64,000 nt of DNA from Isoetes taiwanensis (taxonomy: Eukaryota > Streptophyta > Lycopodiopsida > Isoetales > Isoetaceae): assembly GCA_021234155.1 (NCBI GenBank), contig JAJEKV010000915.1, positions 1 to 64,000 of the forward strand, written 5' to 3'. Shown one piece after another: positions 9,986-19,090 of the stretch. The position numbers were made by a program, and so were the translations under genes. Position 1 is the first letter of the stretch. The number at the start of each line of letters is the position of its first letter. The notes beneath the pieces were generated by a model. The model saw only the letters and a list, made by a program, of their open reading frames with translations, had not been told where the DNA came from and did not search any database.

Positions 9986-11976
9986 TCATCTGTAAACATT
10001 AATAAATTGGGATGAAGTAGAAATGGCAGTAATTGGATCCATTATAAAAATTCCAATTGTAATAATAGTTATACCACTAATTACTAAAATGGAATCTAAA
10101 TTTTTATTTAAAAATTTAGATAAAGTTGTTTTGTTTTTTATTATATTTCTATAAGAATTAACAGGATCATTTTCAATTACAAAAGAAATTGTTTTATTCA
10201 AATCCGTTATTTCTTGTTCAATTTTTTTAAAATCTTGCATATTTTTTTTAAATTCATTATATAAAGTGTTGTGTATTACTGGATTAAAATTTTTATCTTG
10301 AAATGAAATATAAAATGGATAAATTTTTTGTCTATAAAATTCATTATGTTCTGTTATTTTTAGTTGTAACATTGTTTTATAGTTTTTTTTTAAGGTTTGT
10401 GTTAAATAAGTTGTGGTATGCTGGCGTGTCATATGTTTAATATATTTTTTATATGATTCTGTTTTTTTTTTATCTAAATCTACTCTAAATATAGATTCTG
10501 CATCAGAAAAATTTGTATATTTTTCCCGAGCTTCTAGAAATAAATATTTATCCAATTCCTTTTTACAGTAAAGGAATGGTCTTTTACTGTATATTGGAAT
10601 AAATTCAAATGCAAACTTTAGTTTGCATTTGAAATATTCAAAACTCCATTTTGAATATCTATTCAAAATATTGTTTTCCAATATACTATTATTCACAAAA
10701 CTTCGAAGTTTTGGATGGATTTCTGTATTTAGTTGAAAATTTTTTTCTGAATCTTGGGCTACTGCTTGTGCAAAAATATCAGCAATTAGTAACCCATCGG
10801 TTTTTGTTTTAACAAAACTCCGATAAGAAGTATATATATCGCCAGAACTTTGCGCTTCTTCTTCCGATAATACAGGTATTGTGTATTTGTCTAATATTAT
10901 TTTTAAAAAATAATAAGTTTTATTTACGTATATTGAAATATATACATAAAATAGTTTAAAACTATATTCTTTTAAAAAATCTATTAAACTTCCACTACAA
11001 TAAAAGAGTAAAGGAGCAAAAAATGGCAAATTACAAATAAAAATATCTATAGCATTACTTGAAAAAAACATATTTAAATAGTCATTTATTATATTTAAAA
11101 GATTTAAGAATGTTTCATTATTTTGAAACATCTTAACTATTAAATAAAATACATTTTTTAGTTTTAAAACGATTTAAAAAAAAGGATGATGTTGCATCAT
11201 TTGGTGTTATAATATTAACATCATCTTTTTTTGGAGCACTGTTATTTTCATCATCATTACTATTTTCATCATTTAATGAAAATACCAGTGTTCCAATTAC
11301 TAAAATTTTTTTCTGCATTTGTTCTTCTGCATTTGGTATTTTATTTAAACCGTAGTATCCCCCCTCCTCTTCCTCATCTATTCCATTTACTTCTAGTTTT
11401 TTTTCAGGTAGTTGGTTTTGTTTTCTTAAATTTTTTATTAACAGTTTAAAACTGGTATAAAAAAATTGTAGTAACCAAACCAGTTTCCCCTAATAAAGTA
11501 AAAAAATCTAAAGAAGAATTAGGAATTTTGTCATTTTCTAATAGTATTATTGCTATTGTAATTACTAGTGTTAATAATGAAATTGTTATAATTTCATCAT
11601 TAACATTTTTATTAAAAGTGTTAACCGATGATTGATCGGTTAACACTTTATTATTATACATAAAACTTTTTACCCATTCTGGGTCATTAGTTTCATCACA
11701 TAAAGAAATTTTTATAAAATAATTATTAAGAAGATTATTTTGTAAAGTTTCAAAATCGATTAAATTATAATTGGTTAGTTCAATAAAAAAATAATTTATA
11801 TTTATAGAAATGGTAGTTATTATAATAAATAAACTAAAAGAAATTAAACCCCAAAAAAAACTTGGATCTATTAAATGAGACAGATTAAAAAATATTAATT
11901 TTTTATTTTTTTTTATTTTTTTTAAAAAAAACATATTTTTTTTATCAATTTTTTCCAGTTGCACGTTTTCGTACAA
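9986..11976 (-). CDS. Long chimeric ORF (cox3-derived start), fourth copy, two homopolymer frameshifts
   Basis: Unknown protein of about 660 codons if two homopolymer indels (near 11459 and 11160) are set aside; as read, it falls into pieces of 176, 61 and 381 codons. Residues about 30-60 closely resemble the cox3 N-terminus (His-Leu-Ile-Asp-Pro followed by a Ser-Phe-Ser-Leu-Phe membrane segment), and the DNA itself matches cox3 (50030-50100), so this part was copied from cox3. Further along come hydrophobic segments, an acidic Asn/Asp stretch, a charged, helix-prone region, and one C-terminal membrane segment near Ile-Gly-Ile-Phe-Ile. It contains several perfect hairpins (for example 11615-11649 and 10607-10630). 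No known family recognised. It is probably membrane-bound if expressed. Confidence 0.6.
10607..10630. repeat. 24-bp inverted repeat inside the chimeric ORF
   Basis: Perfect hairpin: 11-bp arms (AAATGCAAACT and its complement) around a 2-base loop. It lies within coding sequence, close to an 18-bp perfect palindrome (CAAAACTTCGAAGTTTTG, 10696-10713). The deletion that breaks the third copy (near 6745) falls next to the equivalent site. Confidence 0.85.
10696..10713. repeat. 18-bp perfect palindrome inside the chimeric ORF
   Basis: CAAAACTTCGAAGTTTTG is its own reverse complement. It is kept in the copies near 2928 and 6780, so it is an element of the unit rather than noise. Confidence 0.85.
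11615..11649. repeat. 35-bp hairpin inside the chimeric ORF
   Basis: Perfect inverted repeat with 15-bp arms around a 5-base GATTG loop; the arms contain GTTAACCGAT and its complement. Present at the same coding site in the other copies (3844-3878 and 7700-7734). The sequence is translated in the open frame of the third copy, so it is part of the ORF. Confidence 0.88.
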
Positions 11977-11979
11977 CTA

Positions 11980-12015
<36 letters not shown>

Positions 12016-12019
<4 letters not shown>

Positions 12020-12212
12020 ATTAAACTGTTTTTAAAATTTTTCGAGAATTGTCGATAAAAAGTTTGAATTTTTGATTTTTTTGTTATAAAATTTAAATTT
12101 ATTACAATAGATCCTAATATCCCAATCAATAAAATTAAACCAGCAATTAATAATTGTATAAAAAAATTTACAGAAAGAATTTGTCCTAAAACTTCAATAT
12201 CAAATAATAAAT
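12016..12212 (-). pseudogene. nad6: Short nad6 3'-end copy
   Basis: Same 200-base fragment with the same break point as the other short copies, separated from the start of the fourth chimeric ORF by a (TA)n run at 11986-12012. Confidence 0.8.
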
Positions 12213-13250
12213 CGTTTTGTTTATGTCAGTTCTCTCTATTTTGTTTCATTTTTTTTTAAAAAATTGCATATTTTTTTAAATTGTTGATAGAAAAAAAAGA
12301 AGAAGTGGGTGTTGTGTATTTTTGTTTAATAATATATTATTTTAAAAAAATAATAAGTTTTATTTACATATATTTGAATATATACGTATATAAAGTTATA
12401 AAGTTGTAATATTATACTTTACTTGTGTAATTTTTCAAAACTTTTATTAGATTTTCACTACAATAAAATATTAGAAGAGCGAAACACTGTAAATGTGGTC
12501 GTCATAAAAATTTTTAAATATTTCCAAATAATGATTTATTATTTTGAAATATTTAAAATATTAAATAAAAGATTCCGATAATTAAAATATTTTTTTGGAG
12601 CTGCTTTTTTTTATATACTTGGTATTTTTATTTTAATTAAAATATGTATATTTCTTATCCGCGCTCCATTTCTAGCCAATTTTTTGGGAAATTGTTATTT
12701 TTTTGTTAACAGTTGTAGTTTTAAACTGTTAATAAAAAATTGTTGTTATTAAACCATTTTTATTTATAATATATAATAAAATAAAAAAATTAAGGGAAGA
12801 ACTAGGAATTTTATAGCTGTATAAGTAATATATTTAATACAATTGTAATTCTTAGTGTTAAGTTAATAATGAAATTTTTATAATTTTTTATTATTAACAG
12901 CTTTTTTTTGTTTTGGTTTAATAAGTTATTTTTAAAAATAGTAGATCATTCGTTTAGAGTTTCATAAAATGTAGTTTTTTTATAAAAAACCCCAATTAAG
13001 ATTTAAAAGTTCTATTATAAAAAATTTATACAATTAGTTAATTTAATATTAATATTTACTACTTATACTTATTAACCACAATTAATTTTTAATAGAAATT
13101 TCCTAAAAAATAATAAAAAAGTTACTAACAACTAAACAAAATATAAAAAAAAAAATTAAAAAAAATGACGAATTTTTATAACTTCTTTTAATTTTCTATC
13201 GAATAATTTAGCAAAATAAAAGTTTTTTATTTTTTTAAAACTATATTTTA
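12213..13250 (-). pseudogene. Decayed half-copy of the chimeric ORF
   Basis: Rough homology to the 5' half of the chimeric ORF can be followed: a poly-A/T start, a stretch like the segment with GTTAATAATGAAATT, another like the Asp-rich part, and a CACTACAATAAAA motif that matches the downstream half. There are many indels and no open frame. Confidence 0.55.
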
Positions 13251-13251
13251 T

Positions 13252-13323
13252 AAGTAATAAAGAATTTGAACCTTTAACAATTTCATTGTAAATGAAAAAC
13301 TCTACCATTTGAGTTAATTACTT
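13252..13323 (-). tRNA. trnV: tRNA-Val(UAC)
   Basis: Cloverleaf read on the minus strand: acceptor AAGTAAT with ATTACTT, D arm ACTC...GAGT, anticodon stem TTTCA/TGAAA with loop TTTACAA (UAC), T arm AAAGG with a TTCAAAT loop. This is the copy next to the complete nad6 and is the most likely working gene. It is repeated in each 3.9-kb unit to the left. Confidence 0.82.
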
Positions 13324-13365
13324 TTTTTTATTTTATTTTTAATTCAAATTTTTAGTAAAAGTTTT

Positions 13366-13440
13366 TGGAATAATAGGATTCGAACCTATGCTATTTCATA
13401 TCAAAAATGAATGCCTTACACCTTTCTTGGCTATATTCCA
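13366..13440 (-). tRNA. trnQ: tRNA-Gln(UUG)
   Basis: Minus-strand cloverleaf: acceptor TGGAATA with TATTCCA, D arm GCC...GGC, anticodon stem TTCAT/ATGAA with loop TTTTGAT (UUG), T arm ATAGG-TTCGAAT-CCTAT. It lies directly downstream of nad6, separated by a (TA)n tract. Confidence 0.85.
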
Positions 13441-13461
13441 ATATATATATATATATATATA

Positions 13462-14091
13462 TTAAAAAATTAAACTGTTTTTAAAATTTTTCGAGAATTG
13501 TCGATAAAAAGTTTGAATTTTTGATTTTTTTGTTATAAAATTTAAATTTATTACAATAGATCCTAATATCCCAATCAATAAAATTAAACCAGCAATTAAT
13601 AATTGTATAAAAAAATTTACAGAAAGAATTTGTCCTAAAACTTCAATATCAAATAATAAATCTAACTTAAAAAGAATATTTTGAAAAGTATTTAAAGTTG
13701 TTAAAGTTAACCAATTACGATTTAAAATATAATATAAATAATAAGGATTTAATTGAAATGTTTTTGAAATTAAAATCAATAATTCTATTAAAAAAATAAC
13801 ACTTAATAAAATACTGTAAGAATAAAAAAATAAATAAGTATTATTTGTATAATATAATTTGATATCTAATAACAATATTACAAATAAAAATAAAATTGCT
13901 ATTGCTCCAACATAAATTGTTATAAATATTAATGCTAAAAATTCACATTTTAAAATTAATAAAATACAAGACGCAAATATATAACTTAAAATTAAAAATA
14001 ATGCAGCATAAATTGAATTTTTAGAAATTATTATCATTATCGAACTAAAAGATAATGAAACAATTATTAGAATATATAAAATTTCACTCAT
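13462..14091 (-). CDS. nad6: NADH dehydrogenase subunit 6
   Basis: Complex I inner-membrane subunit of 209 residues, the usual length. It is hydrophobic throughout and carries the typical Nad6 segment with a Tyr-Val-Gly-Ala-Ile-Ala-Ile-Leu-Phe-Leu-Phe-Val core (about residues 60-71), followed by further membrane helices and a short basic C-terminus. It is the only complete copy; its 3' third is repeated seven times to the left. The ATG at 14091 follows a gene-free stretch and gives the normal Nad6 start. Confidence 0.95.
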   Translation of the reverse strand: MSEILYILIIVSLSFSSIMIIISKNSIYAALFLILSYIFASCILLILKCEFLALIFITIYVGAIAILFLFVILLLDIKLYYTNNTYLFFYSYSILLSVIFLIELLILISKTFQLNPYYLYYILNRNWLTLTTLNTFQNILFKLDLLFDIEVLGQILSVNFFIQLLIAGLILLIGILGSIVINLNFITKKSKIQTFYRQFSKNFKNSLIF

Positions 14092-14261
14092 TTATTTTTT
14101 TATTTTGAAATTTTTATAAATTGTTAAAAAATATTAATAGTAATTTTTCGTTTTTATAAAAAAATGCTTTAATATTATATTTTCTCTACAATACGGAATT
14201 AATAAATAGAAAAAAAAACTTAATTATATATTATAATTCATTTTTTATATAATATTATTTT
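14092..14261. other. AT-rich spacer upstream of nad6
   Basis: No gene recognised. It probably holds the nad6 leader. Confidence 0.4.
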
Positions 14262-14560
14262 TAAGTTTTCCTGTTGCTGTTAGTAAACCCTTCATAAAAC
14301 ATATTGTTTTTTATTATTTTATTTTTATTTATTAATAATTTAATAAAATGTTATTTACTTTCTTTTTTATTTAATATTAAATCATTTTAAAAATGTTTTA
14401 GTTTATTAAAAATTATTTCTACTTAAATAATTTTTGCAAAATGAATCATTTTCTTTAAAAAGCAATTTTTATGTATGTAAAAATTCCTTAGCATCTCTGT
14501 CTAATAAATATAAATTATTTAATTTATTTAATAAGGTTCAATTATAAAAGTAATAATAGA
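14262..14560 (-). pseudogene. nad11: Decayed copy A of the nad11 second-part start
   Basis: The sequence follows 16930-17170 (start of the nad11 C-terminal part) with many substitutions and indels: the stretches like TTTCCTGTTG, TTTAATATTAAATCATTT and GCAATTTTTAT can be lined up in order. It has no open frame. Sequence to the right (14560-14720) may be the matching remnant of the 108-codon ORF, but is too worn to prove. Confidence 0.65.
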
Positions 14561-14869
14561 ATTTATTCGTAAAATTAAATATCATCAAAAATAAATAAGT
14601 TAAAAAACTATAATAGATATACAACACATACCACCTAACTGAAACTCACATAATTCAACGATAAAATAATATTCTAAGTTAAATCAATATACTGCGGAAA
14701 CAATTATAATAATAGAACATCATGTACACATGTTTTATTATTATAATTTATATATTTAGCACATTCTTCCTTAGAATAATTTTTTTTATATGTTTTCTAT
14801 AAATCATATATAGTCTAAAATACTATAAATTATACTCTATCTATATATTATATTATTTTTAGTTTTGTT
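14561..14869. other. Gene-free stretch with a local inverted repeat
   Basis: About 300 bases without a recognised gene. It contains a short inverted repeat around an ACATCATGTACACATGT-like segment near 14717-14735 and TA-rich sequence. It lies between two decayed nad11 copies and is probably the worn remainder of the same duplicated segment. Confidence 0.4.
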
Positions 14870-15180
14870 AATAAGTATCGATTTAAAAAAGTTTTTTGTT
14901 GGTAAAACCCTCTTTTTATAAGAGAAAAAATTTTGTTTTATCCTTATAATCCATGTATTAACTTGTTTTCATTTAATATTAAATCATTTAAAAAACGTTT
15001 TATTTTATTAAAAATTATTTTTTTACTCGACTATATTATATTTTGCAAATGCGTCATAAAATTGCTTAAAGCAATTTTATAAATATGCATTCCCAGCGTT
15101 TATAAATAAAATATTTGGTTTACTTAATAGAGCTCTAATTCGAAAAATAATAATATAATTTATTTTTCGAAGAATTAAAG
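14870..15180 (-). pseudogene. nad11: Decayed copy B of the nad11 second-part start
   Basis: Better preserved than copy A: stretches such as TTTAATATTAAATCATTTAAAAAACG (in part), TTTTGCAAATGCGTCA and ATTTGGTTTACTTAATAGAGCTC match 16900-17175 closely. Indels break the frame. Its presence shows that the junction between the 108-codon ORF and the nad11 second part was duplicated at least twice. Confidence 0.72.
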
Positions 15181-15486
15181 TAATAAATAAATTATTATTT
15201 TTAAATAAAGATAACTTTATAACTTATAACTAAATTTTTGAAAATTATATAATTCAATTAAATATAATATACTACCACCACACACCTAAAAAAAACTAAT
15301 AAAATACAAAAAAAAGTAGTTTATATTTTTTCTTTTCTCTCTTTTTAAACTTTCAAAATGTTAATATGAACTTATAAAATTAAAATAATATAAAAATGAT
15401 ATTGTAACAAATATAAATAAAATAAATCTTAAAATCTCGTAATATATATATATATATATATTATTTATATCAATATCAATTAAGTG
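15181..15486. other. Gene-free spacer downstream of nad11
   Basis: No gene recognised; ends with a (TA)n tract at 15442-15462 just before the nad11 stop codon. The left part may be a worn relic of the 108-codon ORF. Confidence 0.4.
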
Positions 15487-17199
15487 TTATTCTAATTTTA
15501 AAAATAAACACATTAAAAAATTACATGTTTTTATTTGTAATAAAGCGATTAATTTTATTATCGTATTTGCATTTTTTGTATATAAATCTTTAATTTTAGA
15601 ATATAAATCTTGTTTAAAAATTTTTATTTTTGTTTTAAAATTTTTATATAAATTGTTAAAAAATATTAAGGTTGAGCTAATTATAAATGTTATATTATAT
15701 GATAATCTATATGATATTTTATACGTTAAACAATTAGATGGAATTAATTGTAATATCATATAATTACGAAATTTTATATGGTGTATTGTTTTAAAAAAAG
15801 TAATTTGTATATTTTTTTTTATATTTTTTATATATAGAATACATATTTTTAAAGAATAAAATATTTTTCGTAAAAATTTCCAATCATCTTTTAAATTTAA
15901 AGGAGCTGATAATATATTAATTGATTTTCGAAAATATCCTTCAATACTAATATAAATATTTGAAGTTTGATAAAAATTTTTTGTTGGAATAATAATAAAA
16001 TTTTTAAAATTTTCTGTATTTTTTAATATATTTAAAAACCCTAAACTATTTTCGATTCCTGAACTTTGATAAATTATTGTTGATTGATATTTTTTTTTAT
16101 AATAACTATTTATATTTATTAACTTTATTATATAATTTAAAGTTTTAAGTTCAAATATTTTTTTTAATTCTGGTAAATAAAATGGTAAATTAAAAAAATA
16201 AAAAGTATTATAATCAATAATATCTGAGTATTGAATTACTGAAAAACGTGTTAACGAATTAATACCAACATAATTTAAAAAATAATTTAAAATATTTAAT
16301 CCATTCCAATTTTTTTTATTAAAAGATGTATAAATTTTTAAAGTATAAATAAAAATTTCAAAATTTTTATTATTAAAAGATTGAAAATAATTTGCGCTTA
16401 AAATTACACTAAAAAAGTTTGCATTTCTAATTATTTGATTAATTAAATTATTTCCTTCTATAATTAAATTCATTATTTTTAATGTTGAACTTAATAAAAA
16501 CATAGGAAACGTTAAATTTAAAAAAGAACTTATTGAAATTAAATTAAAATTATTTTTTAAATATCGTTTTTTTAATTTTAAATTTAAAAAAGAGCTTTCC
16601 GCTCTTGTATTTACTCCAATTAATATAGATAAATCAGATTTTAATAAATTTGTTAAATTTATTATTGATGAATTAATTTGAAAATTTGATTCAATATCAT
16701 TATTTTCTAAAAGTTTTTCTGCCGTTTTTATTTTAAAAAAGGAATATTTCGAATAAGTAAACATTAATAAACTAACTATTTCTAAACTAATCATTGTTTC
16801 GAATATAAAAATAAAAGAATTTGATTTTAATAAATAATAATTTAAATGATCATAAGAATAAAAAAGAAGTAACATAATTATAATTAATTTTTTTTGTGTA
16901 TTATTTTTAGTTTTGTTAATAAATATAGATTTTAAGGAGTTTCCTGTTGGTAAACCTTCATAAGAAAATCTTGTTTTATCATCAATCCACGTACTACTTT
17001 CTTCTGCATTTAATATTAAATCATTTAAAAAACGTTTTATTTTATTAAAAATTATTCCTACTCGAATATATTTTGCAAATGCATCAGTATTGCTTAAAGC
17101 AATTTTATACGTGAATTCCCACCGTCGATAGATATAAATATTTGGTTTACTTAATAGGGCTCCAATTCGAAAAATAAGAATCGAATATATTTTTAGAAA
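15487..17199 (-). CDS. nad11: NADH dehydrogenase subunit 11, second (molybdopterin-like) part
   Basis: The C-terminal half of the complex I 75-kDa subunit. The open frame runs from just after the stop of the 108-codon ORF (17200-17202) to 15487, about 570 codons. Near 17160-16930 it codes for a Ser-Lys-Pro segment followed by an Arg-Trp-Glu and, later, an Asp-Lys-Thr-Arg-Phe-Ser-Tyr-Glu-Gly motif typical of Nad11 after the Fe-S domain. Further on come an Ile-Leu-Ile-Gly-Val-Asn-Thr-Arg-Ala-Glu stretch, a Tyr-Gln-Ser-Ser-Gly region and an Ile-Glu-Gly-Tyr-Phe-Arg motif followed by Asp-Asp-Trp-Lys, all matching the family order. The first ATG is at 16875, which would lose the Ser-Lys-Pro region, so a non-ATG start near 17190 or another mechanism is likely. 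Divergent C-terminus. Confidence 0.8.
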   Translation of the reverse strand, partial: FLKIYSILIFRIGALLSKPNIYIYRRWEFTYKIALSNTDAFAKYIRVGIIFNKIKRFLNDLILNAEESSTWIDDKTRFSYEGLPTGNSLKSIFINKTKNNTQKKLIIIMLLLFYSYDHLNYYLLKSNSFIFIFETMISLEIVSLLMFTYSKYSFFKIKTAEKLLENNDIESNFQINSSIINLTNLLKSDLSILIGVNTRAESSFLNLKLKKRYLKNNFNLISISSFLNLTFPMFLLSSTLKIMNLIIEGNNLINQIIRNANFFSVILSANYFQSFNNKNFEIFIYTLKIYTSFNKKNWNGLNILNYFLNYVGINSLTRFSVIQYSDIIDYNTFYFFNLPFYLPELKKIFELKTLNYIIKLININSYYKKKYQSTIIYQSSGIENSLGFLNILKNTENFKNFIIIPTKNFYQTSNIYISIEGYFRKSINILSAPLNLKDDWKFLRKIFYSLKICILYIKNIKKNIQITFFKTIHHIKFRNYMILQLIPSNCLTYKISYRLSYNITFIISSTLIFFNNLYKNFKTKIKIFKQDLYSKIKDLYTKNANTIIKLIALLQIKTCNFLMCLFLKLE

Positions 17200-17526
17200 T
17201 TAAACGATTATAGTAACAACGATAAAACAATATATAGCATAGTTGAAACACTGCACACTGAACCCAAACTCATCATTTGTATAAAACATAAGATAGTACC
17301 CAAAAAGGTACCAGTAGATTCCAGACACTATAAATAAAACCGTAAAATGGTAGATTACATCGTTTTTATATCGAATTAGATATTTGATAAATTCTCGTTT
17401 GGAACTACATCGGTAATTTAAATAAAAGTCTATGATAAGAAGTACTGGAAGGAATACTGTAAAATAAAAAATAATAATCCAAATAAAAAATGTTACTACA
17501 GTTTTTATAATAAGTTTTTCTATCAT
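17200..17526 (-). CDS. Unrecognised 108-residue membrane ORF lodged inside nad11
   Basis: Predicted protein with about three or four hydrophobic segments (residues 1-33, 58-80 and 92-108) and a charged loop at about residues 38-55. It has a slightly higher GC content than its neighbours. Its ATG directly follows the stop of the nad11 first part, in the same frame, and its own TAA is directly followed, again in the same frame, by the nad11 second part. I do not recognise a family. It may be an inserted sequence or a separate small gene. Confidence 0.55.
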   Translation of the reverse strand: MIEKLIIKTVVTFFIWIIIFYFTVFLPVLLIIDFYLNYRCSSKREFIKYLIRYKNDVIYHFTVLFIVSGIYWYLFGYYLMFYTNDEFGFSVQCFNYAIYCFIVVTIIV

Positions 17527-18225
17527 TTATTTATTATTTTTTTTAATAGCAGCTACTGGACAAATGTCGATTAAATTTCCTATTAACTCTGAAGTTAATT
17601 GACTATTTAATTCATATATACCAATTTCACTTTTTATACCTCTACCAAATAATCCAAATTCTTTTAAACTAATAATTTCATTATAAAAACGAATACATCG
17701 TGTACAATGAATGCAACGAGTCATTGCTGTTATAATAACAGGTCCTGTATATTTATCATCAATATTTCGTTTATAATTATAAAAACGTTTATGTGATGTT
17801 CCATGAAGTAATGAATGGTCTTGTAAATCACATTCACCAGCTTGATCACAAATCATACAATCAATAGGATGATTTAATAATAAAAATTCTAAAATATTTT
17901 CACGTCCTTTTAATGTTGATGGACTTTCAGTATTAATTTCTGAATTAAAATAAGAATTTATACTTAAAGCACAAGAGATGACTGGTTTTAAAGAATTTTT
18001 AGATTCTATTATACACATTCGACAATTTCCAGCAATGGAAAGTTCTTGATGATAACAAAAACTAGGAATATAAATTCCTAATATTTCTAAATATTCAATT
18101 AAAGTTAAATTAATATTTTCGAAAAATTTTGAATCGTATGTTTTTTTATTTACGTTTAAAAAGTATAAAACTTGAAGCTTATTTACTAGCATTGAAAACT
18201 TTAAATAACTTTTTATATTTTTCAT
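17527..18225 (-). CDS. nad11: NADH dehydrogenase subunit 11, first (iron-sulfur) part
   Basis: Fe-S domain of the complex I 75-kDa subunit, 232 residues. All cluster ligands are visible: the [2Fe-2S] set C57, C68, C71, C85; the His-Cys3 set H119, C123, C126, C132; and the four-Cys set C171, C174, C177 with C222. It ends soon after the Cys-Pro-Val-Ala-Ala-Ile segment, where intact Nad11 proteins continue to a Ser-Lys-Pro segment, here found at the start of the second part. The first about 20 residues are an unusual extension. Split nad11 genes are known in some stramenopiles. Confidence 0.93.
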   Translation of the reverse strand: MKNIKSYLKFSMLVNKLQVLYFLNVNKKTYDSKFFENINLTLIEYLEILGIYIPSFCYHQELSIAGNCRMCIIESKNSLKPVISCALSINSYFNSEINTESPSTLKGRENILEFLLLNHPIDCMICDQAGECDLQDHSLLHGTSHKRFYNYKRNIDDKYTGPVIITAMTRCIHCTRCIRFYNEIISLKEFGLFGRGIKSEIGIYELNSQLTSELIGNLIDICPVAAIKKNNK

Positions 18226-18680
18226 TATATAAAATGTTAAAAGAATTAGAATGTTTGTAAATACGAACAGAACATTACAAAAATAGCAATTAAAAAAGTA
18301 CTAATACTCTAACTTGTTCTATTGTATTTATTTTTTTAATAATTTAAAATTTTTAATTAAAATTAAAAAATGCAAAAAAAAAAGAAGTAAAAAAAAATTA
18401 TTTAAAGCGAATTTTAAAATAACTTATTTTAAATAATTTTTTTATATAAAGATTTTTCTAGCAATAATTTCTAGTTATTAAAAGCCAAAAACAATTTCAA
18501 TTCTAACTTTGGAAAAACCAGTTAAACATTTTTAAAAATAAATTCAATTAATTAATATTTTTTTTTAACGTTTTTTTTATAAATAAATTAAAATAAATTC
18601 TTTTTTTAATTGCTATTAAAAAAAAGTGTTTTATTAAAAATAACAAAATAAATTTTTTCATTTTTTTTTTTTTTTTTTTT
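18226..18680. other. Gene-free spacer between nad11 and rps13
   Basis: About 455 AT-rich bases with no gene or tRNA that I can support. A short open frame at 18548-18739 overlaps rps13 and is rejected. The end next to rps13 is a long T run (18660-18682). Confidence 0.5.
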
Positions 18681-19064
18681 TTATTTCTTTTTTTGTTGTT
18701 CTGAAGAACGATTAACAAATCTAGCCGCCGTATTAGCATTAGAATGGGTTCTTTGCCCTCTTACAGGTAATCCTTTATTTAGGCGAATACCTCTATATGA
18801 AGCAATTTGTGCTAATTTTTTTTCATTTTTTTTTATTAATTTTTTTAAATCATTTGTAAGAACTACTTTAAAAGATAAGTTTAAAGTTAAAGTTTTTAAT
18901 TTTGTAATTTGTTCAGATGATAAATTTTTAATTTTTAAAGGTAATAAAAATCCAAGTTGTTTGCAAATTAATTTAGATTTAAATAATCCAATTCCATAAA
19001 TAGCTAATAATGCTATAAAAACTGATTTAGTTTTATTTAATTTAGTTTTTAATACAGAAACCAT
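18681..19064 (-). CDS. rps13: Ribosomal protein S13
   Basis: Small-subunit ribosomal protein of 127 residues, near the family length. The Tyr-Gly-Ile-Gly segment near residue 23 and the C-terminal Ser-Tyr-Arg-Gly-Ile-Arg ... Gly-Leu-Pro-Val-Arg-Gly-Gln-Arg-Thr-His-Ser-Asn-Ala motif (about residues 93-111) are diagnostic. It ends in a Lys run at the T-rich edge, where the length of the tail is uncertain. It follows nad4 upstream on the same strand. Confidence 0.95.
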   Translation of the reverse strand: MVSVLKTKLNKTKSVFIALLAIYGIGLFKSKLICKQLGFLLPLKIKNLSSEQITKLKTLTLNLSFKVVLTNDLKKLIKKNEKKLAQIASYRGIRLNKGLPVRGQRTHSNANTAARFVNRSSEQQKKK

Positions 19065-19090
19065 ACTTATATTTTTATTTTTATTTAATA

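Noticed and set aside
18548-18739. Minus-strand frame of 63 codons
   Set aside because: Overlaps the end of rps13 in another frame and continues in poly-T sequence.
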